Under the pieces are notes generated by a model that worked only from the letters and a program-made list of their open reading frames with translations, had not been told where the DNA came from and did not search any database. From Thiodiazotropha sp040506975 (GTDB lineage: Bacteria > Pseudomonadota > Gammaproteobacteria > Chromatiales > Chromatiaceae), in the NCBI GenBank assembly GCA_965211775.1, contig OZ242974.1, positions 3,410,001 to 3,474,000 of the forward strand: a stretch of DNA of 64,000 nt. The letters run 5' to 3'. Shown here piece by piece: positions 46,707 through 55,089 of the stretch (the stretch's first letter is position 1; every line of letters starts with the position of its first letter). The translations under genes and the position numbers were made by a program.

Positions 46707-48356
46707 ATGATCCCATTACCCAGTGGACAGATGGCCGGAATAAGTAATATCCGCTCACGCTACCACGCATTGCGACTCAACCGTGCGGTAGGTGCGGACA
46801 CATCTCATCGTGATTTGTATGGTTTTGTCGACATCATCGTCAAACCGGATCGGTTGAAAAACCCACCCTATCATCCCTCTTTTGTTTTCTCCGGTTATAC
46901 GCTTGCAGATCTGCCACGACTCCACTGGCCCTCATCGGACTACCAGGCCTTCGATGATTGGATACAGCAGGAACAGCAGATCAGGGAGATCGAGCATGTT
47001 CGAAAACGCGTGACCGGGGATAAACTTGGATTGACGGAAAAACAGTATAGCTACCCTAAACAGCTCTACAGCAGTTTACAAAAAAAGATAGAACAGATGC
47101 CTATGCATCGTGCTTCGCCGGTCCAATGGCGGCAAACATTGTTGAATCTTTCACGATCAGGTGTTCGTGAAGAAGAGATAACCTGGTCCGGCCTGATGCC
47201 CTTTCTGGATAAGATGGAGGAAGACGGCAGGACCGCCATCACTCGGGATCGACTTTTGTCGCATATTGATTTCTCAATTACCCGTCTCAGTCTGACCAAC
47301 GAGATCGTCAGGGATCAAGCTTGTCAGCTTGAGTTCACGGAAATACCCACCTCAAAATCGATCAACCTTTCAATTGCGCCCAAAGCCATTACCGAGCCCA
47401 GCGATTGTTGCGTCCTTCGTTACGTGGATCCTGTCCACTACTACAAGGTGGGATATCTGAAAAGGCAGAAAGGCTGGAATACCCTCGCCTCATCGCAACA
47501 GTGGTTCGCACTCGATTCAGTGGGCAATCCGATAGGTGACGACAAGACCAATCAGCATCACTTTGCAACCAAGGAACAGGCCTTCACTACCGCCAGCCGA
47601 CATGCTCTGCAACATCTGGGCATTCCTGTCTCCTATACACACTACGGCCGTTATGAGCATAAAAGTCTGTACGGTGGAAGCGACTATCGCGAGTGGTTGC
47701 TGACACTGCCCGACTATCCGCTTTCACATTTCACCGGCCACTACCATGCCCGAAACCTGCTTGTACACTTCCGCACCAAACAGCGCATTGACAGCCGGGG
47801 CAGGCGATTGCTGTTCATAGAGGAAATACAGAGTGATTGGCACCAGAGTGGCGCCATGTATGGATACAAAGACCGCTGGCCTGGCAGGATAACACCCGCA
47901 CCTTTCCGCAGGGAGTGGCTGAGTTTAGCCCTGAAACTTCTGCTTATGCACGCTGCTGAAGATGACTTTGACGCCATCGCCTGGACAAGAGGTGAAATCC
48001 AGGAGTCCCACTATTTCAAAAAACTGTCAGCCGTCAAACGCCTGTATGACAGTGAGATACCAAAAATAATAGGGCGGCTCTGTGAAGGCCTGGACCTGAA
48101 GATCGGTAATACCAGGATAGCCACCAAAGAGCCGCGCCTGCAAATTGCCCGGCATTTGGACAAGTGGTTCTTAACAGATCGGACCGGTAGTTTCCACACC
48201 CGTCCCCGCTATACCCAACAGGAGGCGATGAAGGTATTATCCAGACACTGCAAGCAGATCGATTTGGAGGTACCCGTAATGATCCTGAGCCGGTCAGCCA
48301 AAGAGTGGATTAAAAACAGCGGTTTTCCCTTGTTTGGTGAAATCGCAGTGGATTGA
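46707..48356 (+). CDS. 549-residue protein with phage polyvalent-protein-like EIQSDWHQ domain
   Basis: No signal peptide or membrane helix. The C-terminal half resembles a domain found mostly inside very large phage polyvalent proteins: YREWLLTLP (about residue 329), LLFIEEIQSDWHQSGAMYGY (about 370-389), FRREWLSLALKLLLMHAAE, then FDAIAWTRGEIQESHYFKK (about 424) with YDSEIPKII after. The N-terminal ~230 residues are basic and helical with no domain I know. In phages this domain occurs with nucleases or ADP-ribosyltransferases, but its own role is not known. No phage gene lies nearby. It converges on the coiled-coil SPOR gene with an 18-bp gap. Confidence 0.7.
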   Translation: MIPLPSGQMAGISNIRSRYHALRLNRAVGADTSHRDLYGFVDIIVKPDRLKNPPYHPSFVFSGYTLADLPRLHWPSSDYQAFDDWIQQEQQIREIEHVRKRVTGDKLGLTEKQYSYPKQLYSSLQKKIEQMPMHRASPVQWRQTLLNLSRSGVREEEITWSGLMPFLDKMEEDGRTAITRDRLLSHIDFSITRLSLTNEIVRDQACQLEFTEIPTSKSINLSIAPKAITEPSDCCVLRYVDPVHYYKVGYLKRQKGWNTLASSQQWFALDSVGNPIGDDKTNQHHFATKEQAFTTASRHALQHLGIPVSYTHYGRYEHKSLYGGSDYREWLLTLPDYPLSHFTGHYHARNLLVHFRTKQRIDSRGRRLLFIEEIQSDWHQSGAMYGYKDRWPGRITPAPFRREWLSLALKLLLMHAAEDDFDAIAWTRGEIQESHYFKKLSAVKRLYDSEIPKIIGRLCEGLDLKIGNTRIATKEPRLQIARHLDKWFLTDRTGSFHTRPRYTQQEAMKVLSRHCKQIDLEVPVMILSRSAKEWIKNSGFPLFGEIAVD

Positions 48357-48374
48357 ATCAAGAGACATGTAACC

Positions 48375-51344
48375 TCACAGTCTATTGATCGTTCCTTTGT
48401 CCGGCATTCTTCTTATCCATGGTTGCTGGGATTTCAATGATTCAGGAAGGGTCTCCAGTGCGTTTGCAGCTTCTGTATAGGTTTCATAGGTACCGTGCAG
48501 CAGAATGTACCATGCACTCCCTTCCCGCTCAGTACCGACATAGGCTAATTCGCCCTTCAGGCCGTGCTTGTTGGCAAAAGCCGCCATTGACTCTTTGTTG
48601 GAAACGCCGATCAGCTGAATGGTATAGCCGCCACGGCTTCTTAAGGCCTGCCAGCCATCTTGTGACACCGGTTCCGGTTGTTGCTCCAACTGCTGATACT
48701 CGCTCTTTAGCCCCTTCAGGGTGGTAGCCATCCGGCTGATCATCGCGGCCATCTCATCCTGGCTGCTGAGATGGACACGGTTCTGCGCATCAAGTTGTTC
48801 AATACGGGGGCCAAACTCTTTTCTCAGACTCTCCAGCATCTCTTCCACTCGCTGCAACCGTTGTTCCGTCCTCACAGTCAAGGTCGATGACTCCAACGCT
48901 TCTGTCTGTCCGGCCGGGCTTCCGTCCCTATCCACGGCCCCGCCTGCCACTGCCCCTATCGATGCGGCGATTTGCTGTTCAAACTCATCCAATCGCTGCT
49001 CGAAGGTCTCCTGTTGGTTCATCAGCTCTTCGACCGCCGGTGAATCATAGGCGCTTCCCTCCTGAGCAACGCCACCGCTCATCAGCTTTTCAATTTCGTC
49101 CCGGGTCATATAATTTTCACTGGCATTCATCAGCTCCAGTGAGATGTCACGCTCAACATTGCCTAACCTGTTGGAAAAGTATTGGTAACCTAAAAGAATG
49201 GAGAGCAGGAGTAATACAAAAAGCCCGCCAATCGCGATGCTATGATATGTCCCGCTCGACCTGGCTGACTCCACCTGGGCACCGAGCAGGCCCAGACGCT
49301 CAACCATCTGCTCCGATTCCTCCTGGCGTTTGCCGTATTCGGAGGTCATCGCCTCGAGAAAGGTTTTCTGTTTTTCAGTCTGTTCCAACAATAGATGATG
49401 ATCTGTTTTAATATCCGTGATCACATCGGAGAGAGTGTGGCTGTTTTGTTCCTGGAGTTGCAACCGATCCCGGGTTGCTGACTCTGTTTCCAGTAATTGA
49501 TGGTGCCTGGAGTCAATGTCCTTAAACTGTGCTTGCAGGGATGATTCCAGATCATCCAGGCGTTGCGACAACCCTTCATTCAACCCTGATTGTTCGGCCA
49601 GTTGCGCCAATGCGGCCTTCACGCGCTCCTGCAGAGAATCGATCCCTAAATCGCTAAATTCACGGAGTTCCTTTTGATCTTGCTCAACAACGGACAATTG
49701 TTGAGAAATTTGCGTCTGCTTCTGTTCCCCTTGGTGCAGTGTCCGCTCCAATGCGTCAAGGCGTTCGCTGAGTTTGCCGGTACTCTGTTTCAGGCCGCTG
49801 GCGTCCTCTTGCAAAGCAGCAGTGGTCAACTTGAGATCCACGCCATGCCTACCCTGCTCGATCATCTCTTCAGCAACGCTGTTCAACTTGTGCAACTGAT
49901 CCTGCGCAGCCTCTTCCCGTTCCTTGAACAGGCGCTCTGTATTGACCAATCGCGCCTCGAATTCATCCACTCTCCGGTTGATTTCACTCCTGACTGCAGT
50001 AACCGATTCCTGCAGTTGCTCTCGATTACCGGCCTGCTGGTCGAGATCGGTGGCAAGTGAGTTCAATCTTTCTGCGGCCTCATGCTCATCCATATCGAGC
50101 ACCTGCAATTTCGACTGCAGCCCGCTTATCTCCCCTTTCAATTGGCTGACCGTCTCCTCAAAACGCTCTCTCTGTTCCTCGATTACAGTAGAGATTGAGG
50201 TCAATGGATCCGGCAGATCCGCTTGCTGGTCGATGTAACTTGATAGCCGGAGATCAGTGGATGCAAGCTGCTCTTGCAAACTGCGGCTACTGTCAGCCAG
50301 GTCACTGCTAAGATGATTGACCCTGTCCTGGAAGGATTCGTGCTTGACCGCTTGTTCATTCAAAGCCCCGTCGATGGAACCGAGGCGCGCTGCCAACTCG
50401 CGATCCTTATCCGCCAACAGGGATGTCATATCCTCTTCGGCCTGGTTGAGTTTCCGCTCTAACTCCAGCAGTTGGGACGCATCGGCATTGGAAACCGGTT
50501 CAAAATCCTTGACCAGGTTCTCCAGCTTCGACAGACGTTGCTCCAATATCTCGTTCTTGCGCGCCTTATCCTGCTGTTGACTCTCCAGTCTGGCCCCGGT
50601 TTCGCCTATGCGATTGGCAAGCTCCAACAGGCGGCGTTCCAACGCCTTCTGCTGACCACCCTTCTCAGTGAGCTGCTGTCTCAGATGCTCAATCTCATCG
50701 CGCAGGGGTTGAGCACTCTCCTGCAACAAACGGGAGACCTCCTGTGGCGGTTCTCCCCGTTCAGTCTGACTTTGCGCCTGTTTGTGGCTGAGTTCAGCGA
50801 TATCGTTCTGCAGGCTCTGAATCTGCGATTCATGATTCGAATCGCTGATCAGGAGTTCACTGCCACTCTCCTCAAGGCGCCTGATATGGGACAGCAAATC
50901 GGCGATATCCCGGCGTAGATCATCTGTGTCATTGGCAGTGGTATCTGCCGCCCGGCTGTCATGCTCCAATGCCTGTTTGAACACCTGTTGCTGCTCATGC
51001 AGCGATGCCAGCTGCTCGTTCAAATTGTCGATGTTTCGCTGAGTCTCTTGTTGTTCCGGGCGGGATTCCTCGGTGGAACTCAGGTCCGAGGCTTGCAGCT
51101 GCAGAGAGTCCAGAAGACTACTCAGCTCTTCCTCTTGCGCGATCAATTGCCCAATCTGACTGTGCATCTCCTGCAGACGCAGTTGCATGCCAGTATTGGC
51201 CTCACTCAACTGAACCAGTTTCAACCCTTGATTGAGCTTGTCGTGGGAAACTCGATTGAGCCGGTTGTTCAGATCTGAGAATTGGTCAACCAATCGCTTC
51301 ATTCTGTCCGCGAGTTTTTTTTTCTTGAGCTTCTTCTTTTTCAC
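48375..51344 (-). CDS. Very long coiled-coil membrane protein with C-terminal SPOR domain
   Basis: 989 residues. Residues ~1-690 are almost entirely heptad-like coiled coil rich in Leu, Gln, Glu, Ser and Arg (KKKKLKKKKLADRM at the start, so this part is cytoplasmic). One membrane helix follows (about 698-720, AIGGLFVLLLLSILLGYQYF). Then a second, shorter coiled coil (about 760-895) and a C-terminal SPOR domain (about 903-985, YTIQLIGVSNKESMAAFANK and SAWYILLHGTYETYTEAA). SPOR binds peptidoglycan with denuded glycan at the septum. The arrangement resembles DamX-type proteins but with a far longer cytoplasmic part. Its role is inferred to be in cell division or envelope organisation. Confidence 0.85.
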   Translation of the reverse strand: MKKKKLKKKKLADRMKRLVDQFSDLNNRLNRVSHDKLNQGLKLVQLSEANTGMQLRLQEMHSQIGQLIAQEEELSSLLDSLQLQASDLSSTEESRPEQQETQRNIDNLNEQLASLHEQQQVFKQALEHDSRAADTTANDTDDLRRDIADLLSHIRRLEESGSELLISDSNHESQIQSLQNDIAELSHKQAQSQTERGEPPQEVSRLLQESAQPLRDEIEHLRQQLTEKGGQQKALERRLLELANRIGETGARLESQQQDKARKNEILEQRLSKLENLVKDFEPVSNADASQLLELERKLNQAEEDMTSLLADKDRELAARLGSIDGALNEQAVKHESFQDRVNHLSSDLADSSRSLQEQLASTDLRLSSYIDQQADLPDPLTSISTVIEEQRERFEETVSQLKGEISGLQSKLQVLDMDEHEAAERLNSLATDLDQQAGNREQLQESVTAVRSEINRRVDEFEARLVNTERLFKEREEAAQDQLHKLNSVAEEMIEQGRHGVDLKLTTAALQEDASGLKQSTGKLSERLDALERTLHQGEQKQTQISQQLSVVEQDQKELREFSDLGIDSLQERVKAALAQLAEQSGLNEGLSQRLDDLESSLQAQFKDIDSRHHQLLETESATRDRLQLQEQNSHTLSDVITDIKTDHHLLLEQTEKQKTFLEAMTSEYGKRQEESEQMVERLGLLGAQVESARSSGTYHSIAIGGLFVLLLLSILLGYQYFSNRLGNVERDISLELMNASENYMTRDEIEKLMSGGVAQEGSAYDSPAVEELMNQQETFEQRLDEFEQQIAASIGAVAGGAVDRDGSPAGQTEALESSTLTVRTEQRLQRVEEMLESLRKEFGPRIEQLDAQNRVHLSSQDEMAAMISRMATTLKGLKSEYQQLEQQPEPVSQDGWQALRSRGGYTIQLIGVSNKESMAAFANKHGLKGELAYVGTEREGSAWYILLHGTYETYTEAANALETLPESLKSQQPWIRRMPDKGTINRL

Positions 51345-52255
51345 CGGCTTTGCTGAGAGATAATCTTAAACAATGAATCTATCTCAATAAAAAATCAGGA
51401 ATTATCATACTACTTTTAGCATAGATTTGTTCAGGTTGATACTATAAATATCGAAAATACAAATAAGATTCCGCCCGCATGACCGGCCGAGTTCATACGC
51501 AAATATGCGGCGCGATTGTTTTATCCTTTCCTGATTACTCATGAGGCTCAGCTATTGAGCCTGTGGTGCAAGCATAATGGAACCTACTGAATAAAAGAGG
51601 ATTTCATCATGCCGAGAAATACTATTCAATTTCAAAAAGGTCTTGGTTTGCACGATTTTCTGGAACAATATGGGACCGAGGATCAGTGTCGACAGGCATT
51701 GTATGATTTGCGCTGGCCGACGGGCTATGTCTGCCCTGAGTGCGGCAACACAACAGGCTGTGAACTCAAAAAGCGTCAGATATATCAATGTCACAAGTGC
51801 CATCATCAGACTTCCCTGACCGCCGGCAGCATCTTCCATGGCACCAAGCTGCCGCTGAGAACGTGGTTTCTTGCGATCTATCTGTTGACCCAACGCAAGA
51901 AAAGTATCTCGGCGCTGCAACTTTCCCGCGAAATCGGGGTGAACTACAATACGGCCTGGCGACTCAAGCATAAGTTGATGCAGGTGATGATGGAACGTGA
52001 GCGTGGAAAAAAACTGGCCGGTCGCATCGAATTGGATGATGCTTATCTCGGAGGCGAGCAAGCCGGTAAGCGTGGTCGTGGGTCGCGCAACAAAATCCCT
52101 TTCGTAGCTGCTGTTGAGACGACGCGGGACGGCAGGCCCATGAAAATTCAACTGCGTCGTGTAAGGGGCTTCCGCAAACGTGAAATCGCCCGCTACGCCC
52201 GCTCCTGCTTGATGCCTGGCAGCGAAGTCTTTACCGATGGGCTTTGGTGCTTTAG

Positions 52256-53823
52256 CCCGCATGTTTCATCCGTTTTTAAATTTAGCCGGTGATATGGCCA
52301 AGCTTGGATGGTTTGCCCTCACTGGGAACCAAACCTCTATCAAGCCCTGATTTTCCACCCTCCGGGCAGACTCCCCCTTACCCCCATTGTTGATCAACGT
52401 GCCGGGGCAGCACTCTGCCGGGCTATCCCGGCTTGAGTCGTGCCGCCACCTGGAAAAACAGCGCCTGATAGGGATAGGTGCTGGAGAGCAGGAAGCGGAT
52501 CCGTCGCGTGTTGCGAATGATGACCGCCCCGATCTTGAACAGTTTGAGCCGGATCGTGGTCATCTGTGCACGCGCCAGTTCCGTGCCCTTCAGCGCGAGG
52601 CGCCGGATGGCCTCCATCAGCACATAGGCCAGACTGGACAGCAGTAGACGAAACTGATTGGCCCACCAGTAATGCGCGCTGGTGCGATCGGCGAACAGCC
52701 CCAGTTGCTGCTCCTTGATTCGGTTCTCCATGTCACCACGGGCGCAGTAGAGGTCATCGTAAAGGCGCTGTTTGTCGCCGGCCAGGTTGGTGACGATGAA
52801 GCGTGGATTTGGCCCCTTGTCGGTGACCTCCAGTTTGGCGATCACCTTGCGACGCGTCTTCCAGGTGCTGGCGGCATAGTGAAACTGAAAGAATTCCCGC
52901 ATCTTCATGCCGGTTCGCTTCGCCAGTTCCTCAACCCACTGCATGGGCTCACGGATACACCGCAGCAAGGCGTCATTCTTGGCGATGCCCACGATATAGC
53001 CCACAGCGTTGCGCTCGCACCAGCTGAGCATGTGGTGACGGCAAAAGCCGCTATCGCCCCGAAAGATGATACGCACTTCAGGCCAAGCCCGGCGCAGGCG
53101 TTTGACCAACAGCGCCAGAATCGCCCAGGCATGCTTGGGCGCATCGATCCGGCTGGGCCGCAGATAACTCACCAGCAGTTGATCGCCACAAAAGACATAC
53201 AGGGGCAGGAAGCAGTAGTGATCGTAGTAGCCGTGAAAGAAGCGGCCTTCCTGGCGGCCATGCACCGGATCATCCGTGGCGTCGAAATCCAGGATCAGCT
53301 CATCGGGTGGTGCATCATATGAGGCAATGAACTGCTCGAGCAGTAGGTTGTGGACATCAACGGCAACCCGGCGATCGACCCGGTTCTCCAGCCGACAAAG
53401 TGTCGACTGGCTGCCCAGTACCTCCTCGCGTTCGATCGAGCTCTGTAGGGCCGGGTCGGTGCGTAGTGTCTGATGGTCGTTCAGATCTTCATAACCCAGG
53501 CAGAGCCCATAGACTCGCTGGCGCAACAGGCTCAACTGGCTGTGTTCAATATAGCGGGGATCTCGCGGGTCGGGGATGACCGCATCAACCGCCTCGAGCA
53601 ATCCCAGACGCCTGTCGATCTCACGCAGCAGCAACACGCCGCCGTCCGAGGTGATATCGCCACCGGAAAACTCGGCTTGAACCTTACGGCGTTTTAGGGC
53701 TGGAAAATCAAAGGCAGTCTGGGTACAGTTTGTCACAGGCAAAATCCTTTCGATTACAGTGTAAGCAACTGAATTATATCGAAGTATCAGGATTTTGCCT
53801 TTTTAATGCGTGAAATATTGGGG
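52256..53823 (-). mobile_element. IS1380-family insertion sequence, type 2, second copy (in copy H)
   Basis: 1,568 bp, target duplication TTAG (52252-52255 and 53824-53827). Orientation is opposite to the host IS1595 transposase and to the type 1 element in copy C. Confidence 0.95.
52423..53736 (-). CDS. IS1380-family transposase (type 2, second copy)
   Basis: Protein sequence identical to the first copy. Start GTG 53736 (TTG 53742 upstream). Intact. Confidence 0.93.
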   Translation of the reverse strand: MTNCTQTAFDFPALKRRKVQAEFSGGDITSDGGVLLLREIDRRLGLLEAVDAVIPDPRDPRYIEHSQLSLLRQRVYGLCLGYEDLNDHQTLRTDPALQSSIEREEVLGSQSTLCRLENRVDRRVAVDVHNLLLEQFIASYDAPPDELILDFDATDDPVHGRQEGRFFHGYYDHYCFLPLYVFCGDQLLVSYLRPSRIDAPKHAWAILALLVKRLRRAWPEVRIIFRGDSGFCRHHMLSWCERNAVGYIVGIAKNDALLRCIREPMQWVEELAKRTGMKMREFFQFHYAASTWKTRRKVIAKLEVTDKGPNPRFIVTNLAGDKQRLYDDLYCARGDMENRIKEQQLGLFADRTSAHYWWANQFRLLLSSLAYVLMEAIRRLALKGTELARAQMTTIRLKLFKIGAVIIRNTRRIRFLLSSTYPYQALFFQVAARLKPG

Positions 53824-54230
53824 TTAGTGGCGTGACAACCGCTGATTGCCATCATAACCCCATGGTGACGGGTGGTGGGCGCCAAAGTGTCCAGTATTCG
53901 TGCTTCAAATGGGTAACCACGATGTTGGGTAATGTCAAAAACAGTCTGTTGGGTACTTTTCATGCGATTCGAGATAAACATGTGTCGCGTTATCTTGCTG
54001 AGTTCGAATATCGGTTTAACCGCCGTTTCGATTTACCCGCCATGATTGAACGATTGCTTTTTGCCGCTCTTCGCACTCCACCTATGCCATATCGCCTCTT
54101 GAGAATGGCTGAGGTTTAGGGGTAATCAGGTATCCTTTAGACTCATGAGGAAAGTTCGCTGCTTTCTTGTAAACCTTCAGGTTAGGATTTTAAATCCCCA
54201 TAAACAATATCAATCAAAGGGAACAGGATC

Positions 54231-54483
54231 ATGGATAAGATTAAGTATTTGTTTTTCTTTGGATTAGCAGGATTTTTCGGTACGGCTGACGCGTTACCTA
54301 TCTTCAGTCACACCACAAATGGCCCGGGGTTCTACACGATAAGTGCCGACGGCACAAACGAACCGACCGATCTGGCCCAGCCCGACTCCAACACCGAATG
54401 TTCCGGAACCCTCTACCTTCCTTCTGCTGGTGGTGGGCCTGATCGGTATCGGGATAACCCGCTTGCGCCAACGCAAGCCGTAA
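54231..54483 (+). pseudogene. PEP-CTERM-sorted exported protein, internally deleted and frameshifted
   Basis: The 5' part from ATG 54231 gives a signal peptide (MDKIKYLFFFGLAGFFGTAD) and ~50 mature residues. At about 54391 the frame that fits changes by +1: there NVPEPSTFLLLVVGLIGIGI followed by TRLRQRKP and TAA 54481-54483 is a complete PEP-CTERM sorting tail (VPEP, hydrophobic helix, Arg-rich end). The rebuilt product has only ~83 residues, while family proteins are commonly twice to several times longer, so the middle was probably lost by a deletion not divisible by three. PEP-CTERM proteins are processed by EpsH/exosortase systems, none of which lies in the window. The RBS is aaaggga. Confidence 0.75.
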
Positions 54484-54506
54484 CAGTCAATCCATTAATA
54501 CGGAAA

Positions 54507-54530
54507 AAAGGGAGACATCACTCTCCCTTT
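54507..54530 (+). terminator. Rho-independent terminator after the PEP-CTERM gene
   Basis: aaagggag and ctcccttt form a perfect 8-bp stem with an 8-base loop, followed by atttcttg. It lies 24 bases after the PEP-CTERM stop codon. Confidence 0.7.
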
Positions 54531-54608
54531 ATTTCTTGACTGAAGTCAGGCGCATGCTGACGAATAGCGTACCCTCACAGGCTCGATCACCGGCGCCGGA
54601 TCGGATAA

Positions 54609-54818
54609 TCAGGATTCGTACCTGTCTTCAATGGCAATGCCCTTTTCATACTCTTCGATATGCAGGACCTCGGCTATCTGTTTGTGATAGGCAATGTCCG
54701 AGGGCCAGTAAAACACATCACCGGTCTCTTTCTCTTCAATCCACCTGGCGGCACCCTCGCTCGATAAGGTAATCAGCTCTTTGATCTTAGCGTTAGAGGG
54801 ATTTCGATAAATAATCAT
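54609..54818 (-). CDS. Small hypothetical protein
   Basis: 69 residues from ATG 54818, supported by a strong aaggagaagg RBS (spacing about 3-8). It has the look of a real protein: MIIYRNPSNAKIKELITLSS, then ARWIEEKETGDVFYWPSDIA, acidic and soluble. I do not recognise the family. It stands alone, convergent with the PEP-CTERM gene and its terminator. Confidence 0.65.
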   Translation of the reverse strand: MIIYRNPSNAKIKELITLSSEGAARWIEEKETGDVFYWPSDIAYHKQIAEVLHIEEYEKGIAIEDRYES

Positions 54819-55089
54819 TTCCTTCTCCTTACGCTTGTTGTCATCCCGAGACGATTATCTCAACCGCGGGCAGCACAAAACAGTGAATAATACCCATCAT
54901 GTTTGTCAGGTAGTGCACTTACAGTGCTGAGTTGAATGGGTGAAAACCGCTTGATGCCGCATGCCTGATCGGTCTGAGGTCGGGCATTCTCACCAATAGG
55001 TTGGAAATGTATTTATCATCTTCCAGGTAAACAGCTGGCAGGTTGACTTATTTTCGAAGTTTTCGGTACTTCTTAAATATCATATTTAG

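Larger units (their letters stand above)
51609..54119 (+). pseudogene. IS1595-family transposase (copy H), interrupted by IS1380 type 2
   Basis: The frame breaks in TDGLWCFS after TTAG 52252-52255, as in copy C. Removing 52256-53827 restores the frame. The second part carries Thr for Asn in FKWVTTMLG. Confidence 0.95.
51530..54130 (+). mobile_element. IS1595-family insertion sequence, copy H, split by a nested IS1380
   Basis: IS1595 parts at 51530-52255 and 53828-54130 (the 4 bases 53824-53827 are the second copy of the nested target). Outer target duplication TATCCTTT is perfect (51522-51529 and 54131-54138). The nested IS1380 type 2 sits at exactly the same TTAG as the type 1 element in copy C. 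Confidence 0.96.
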
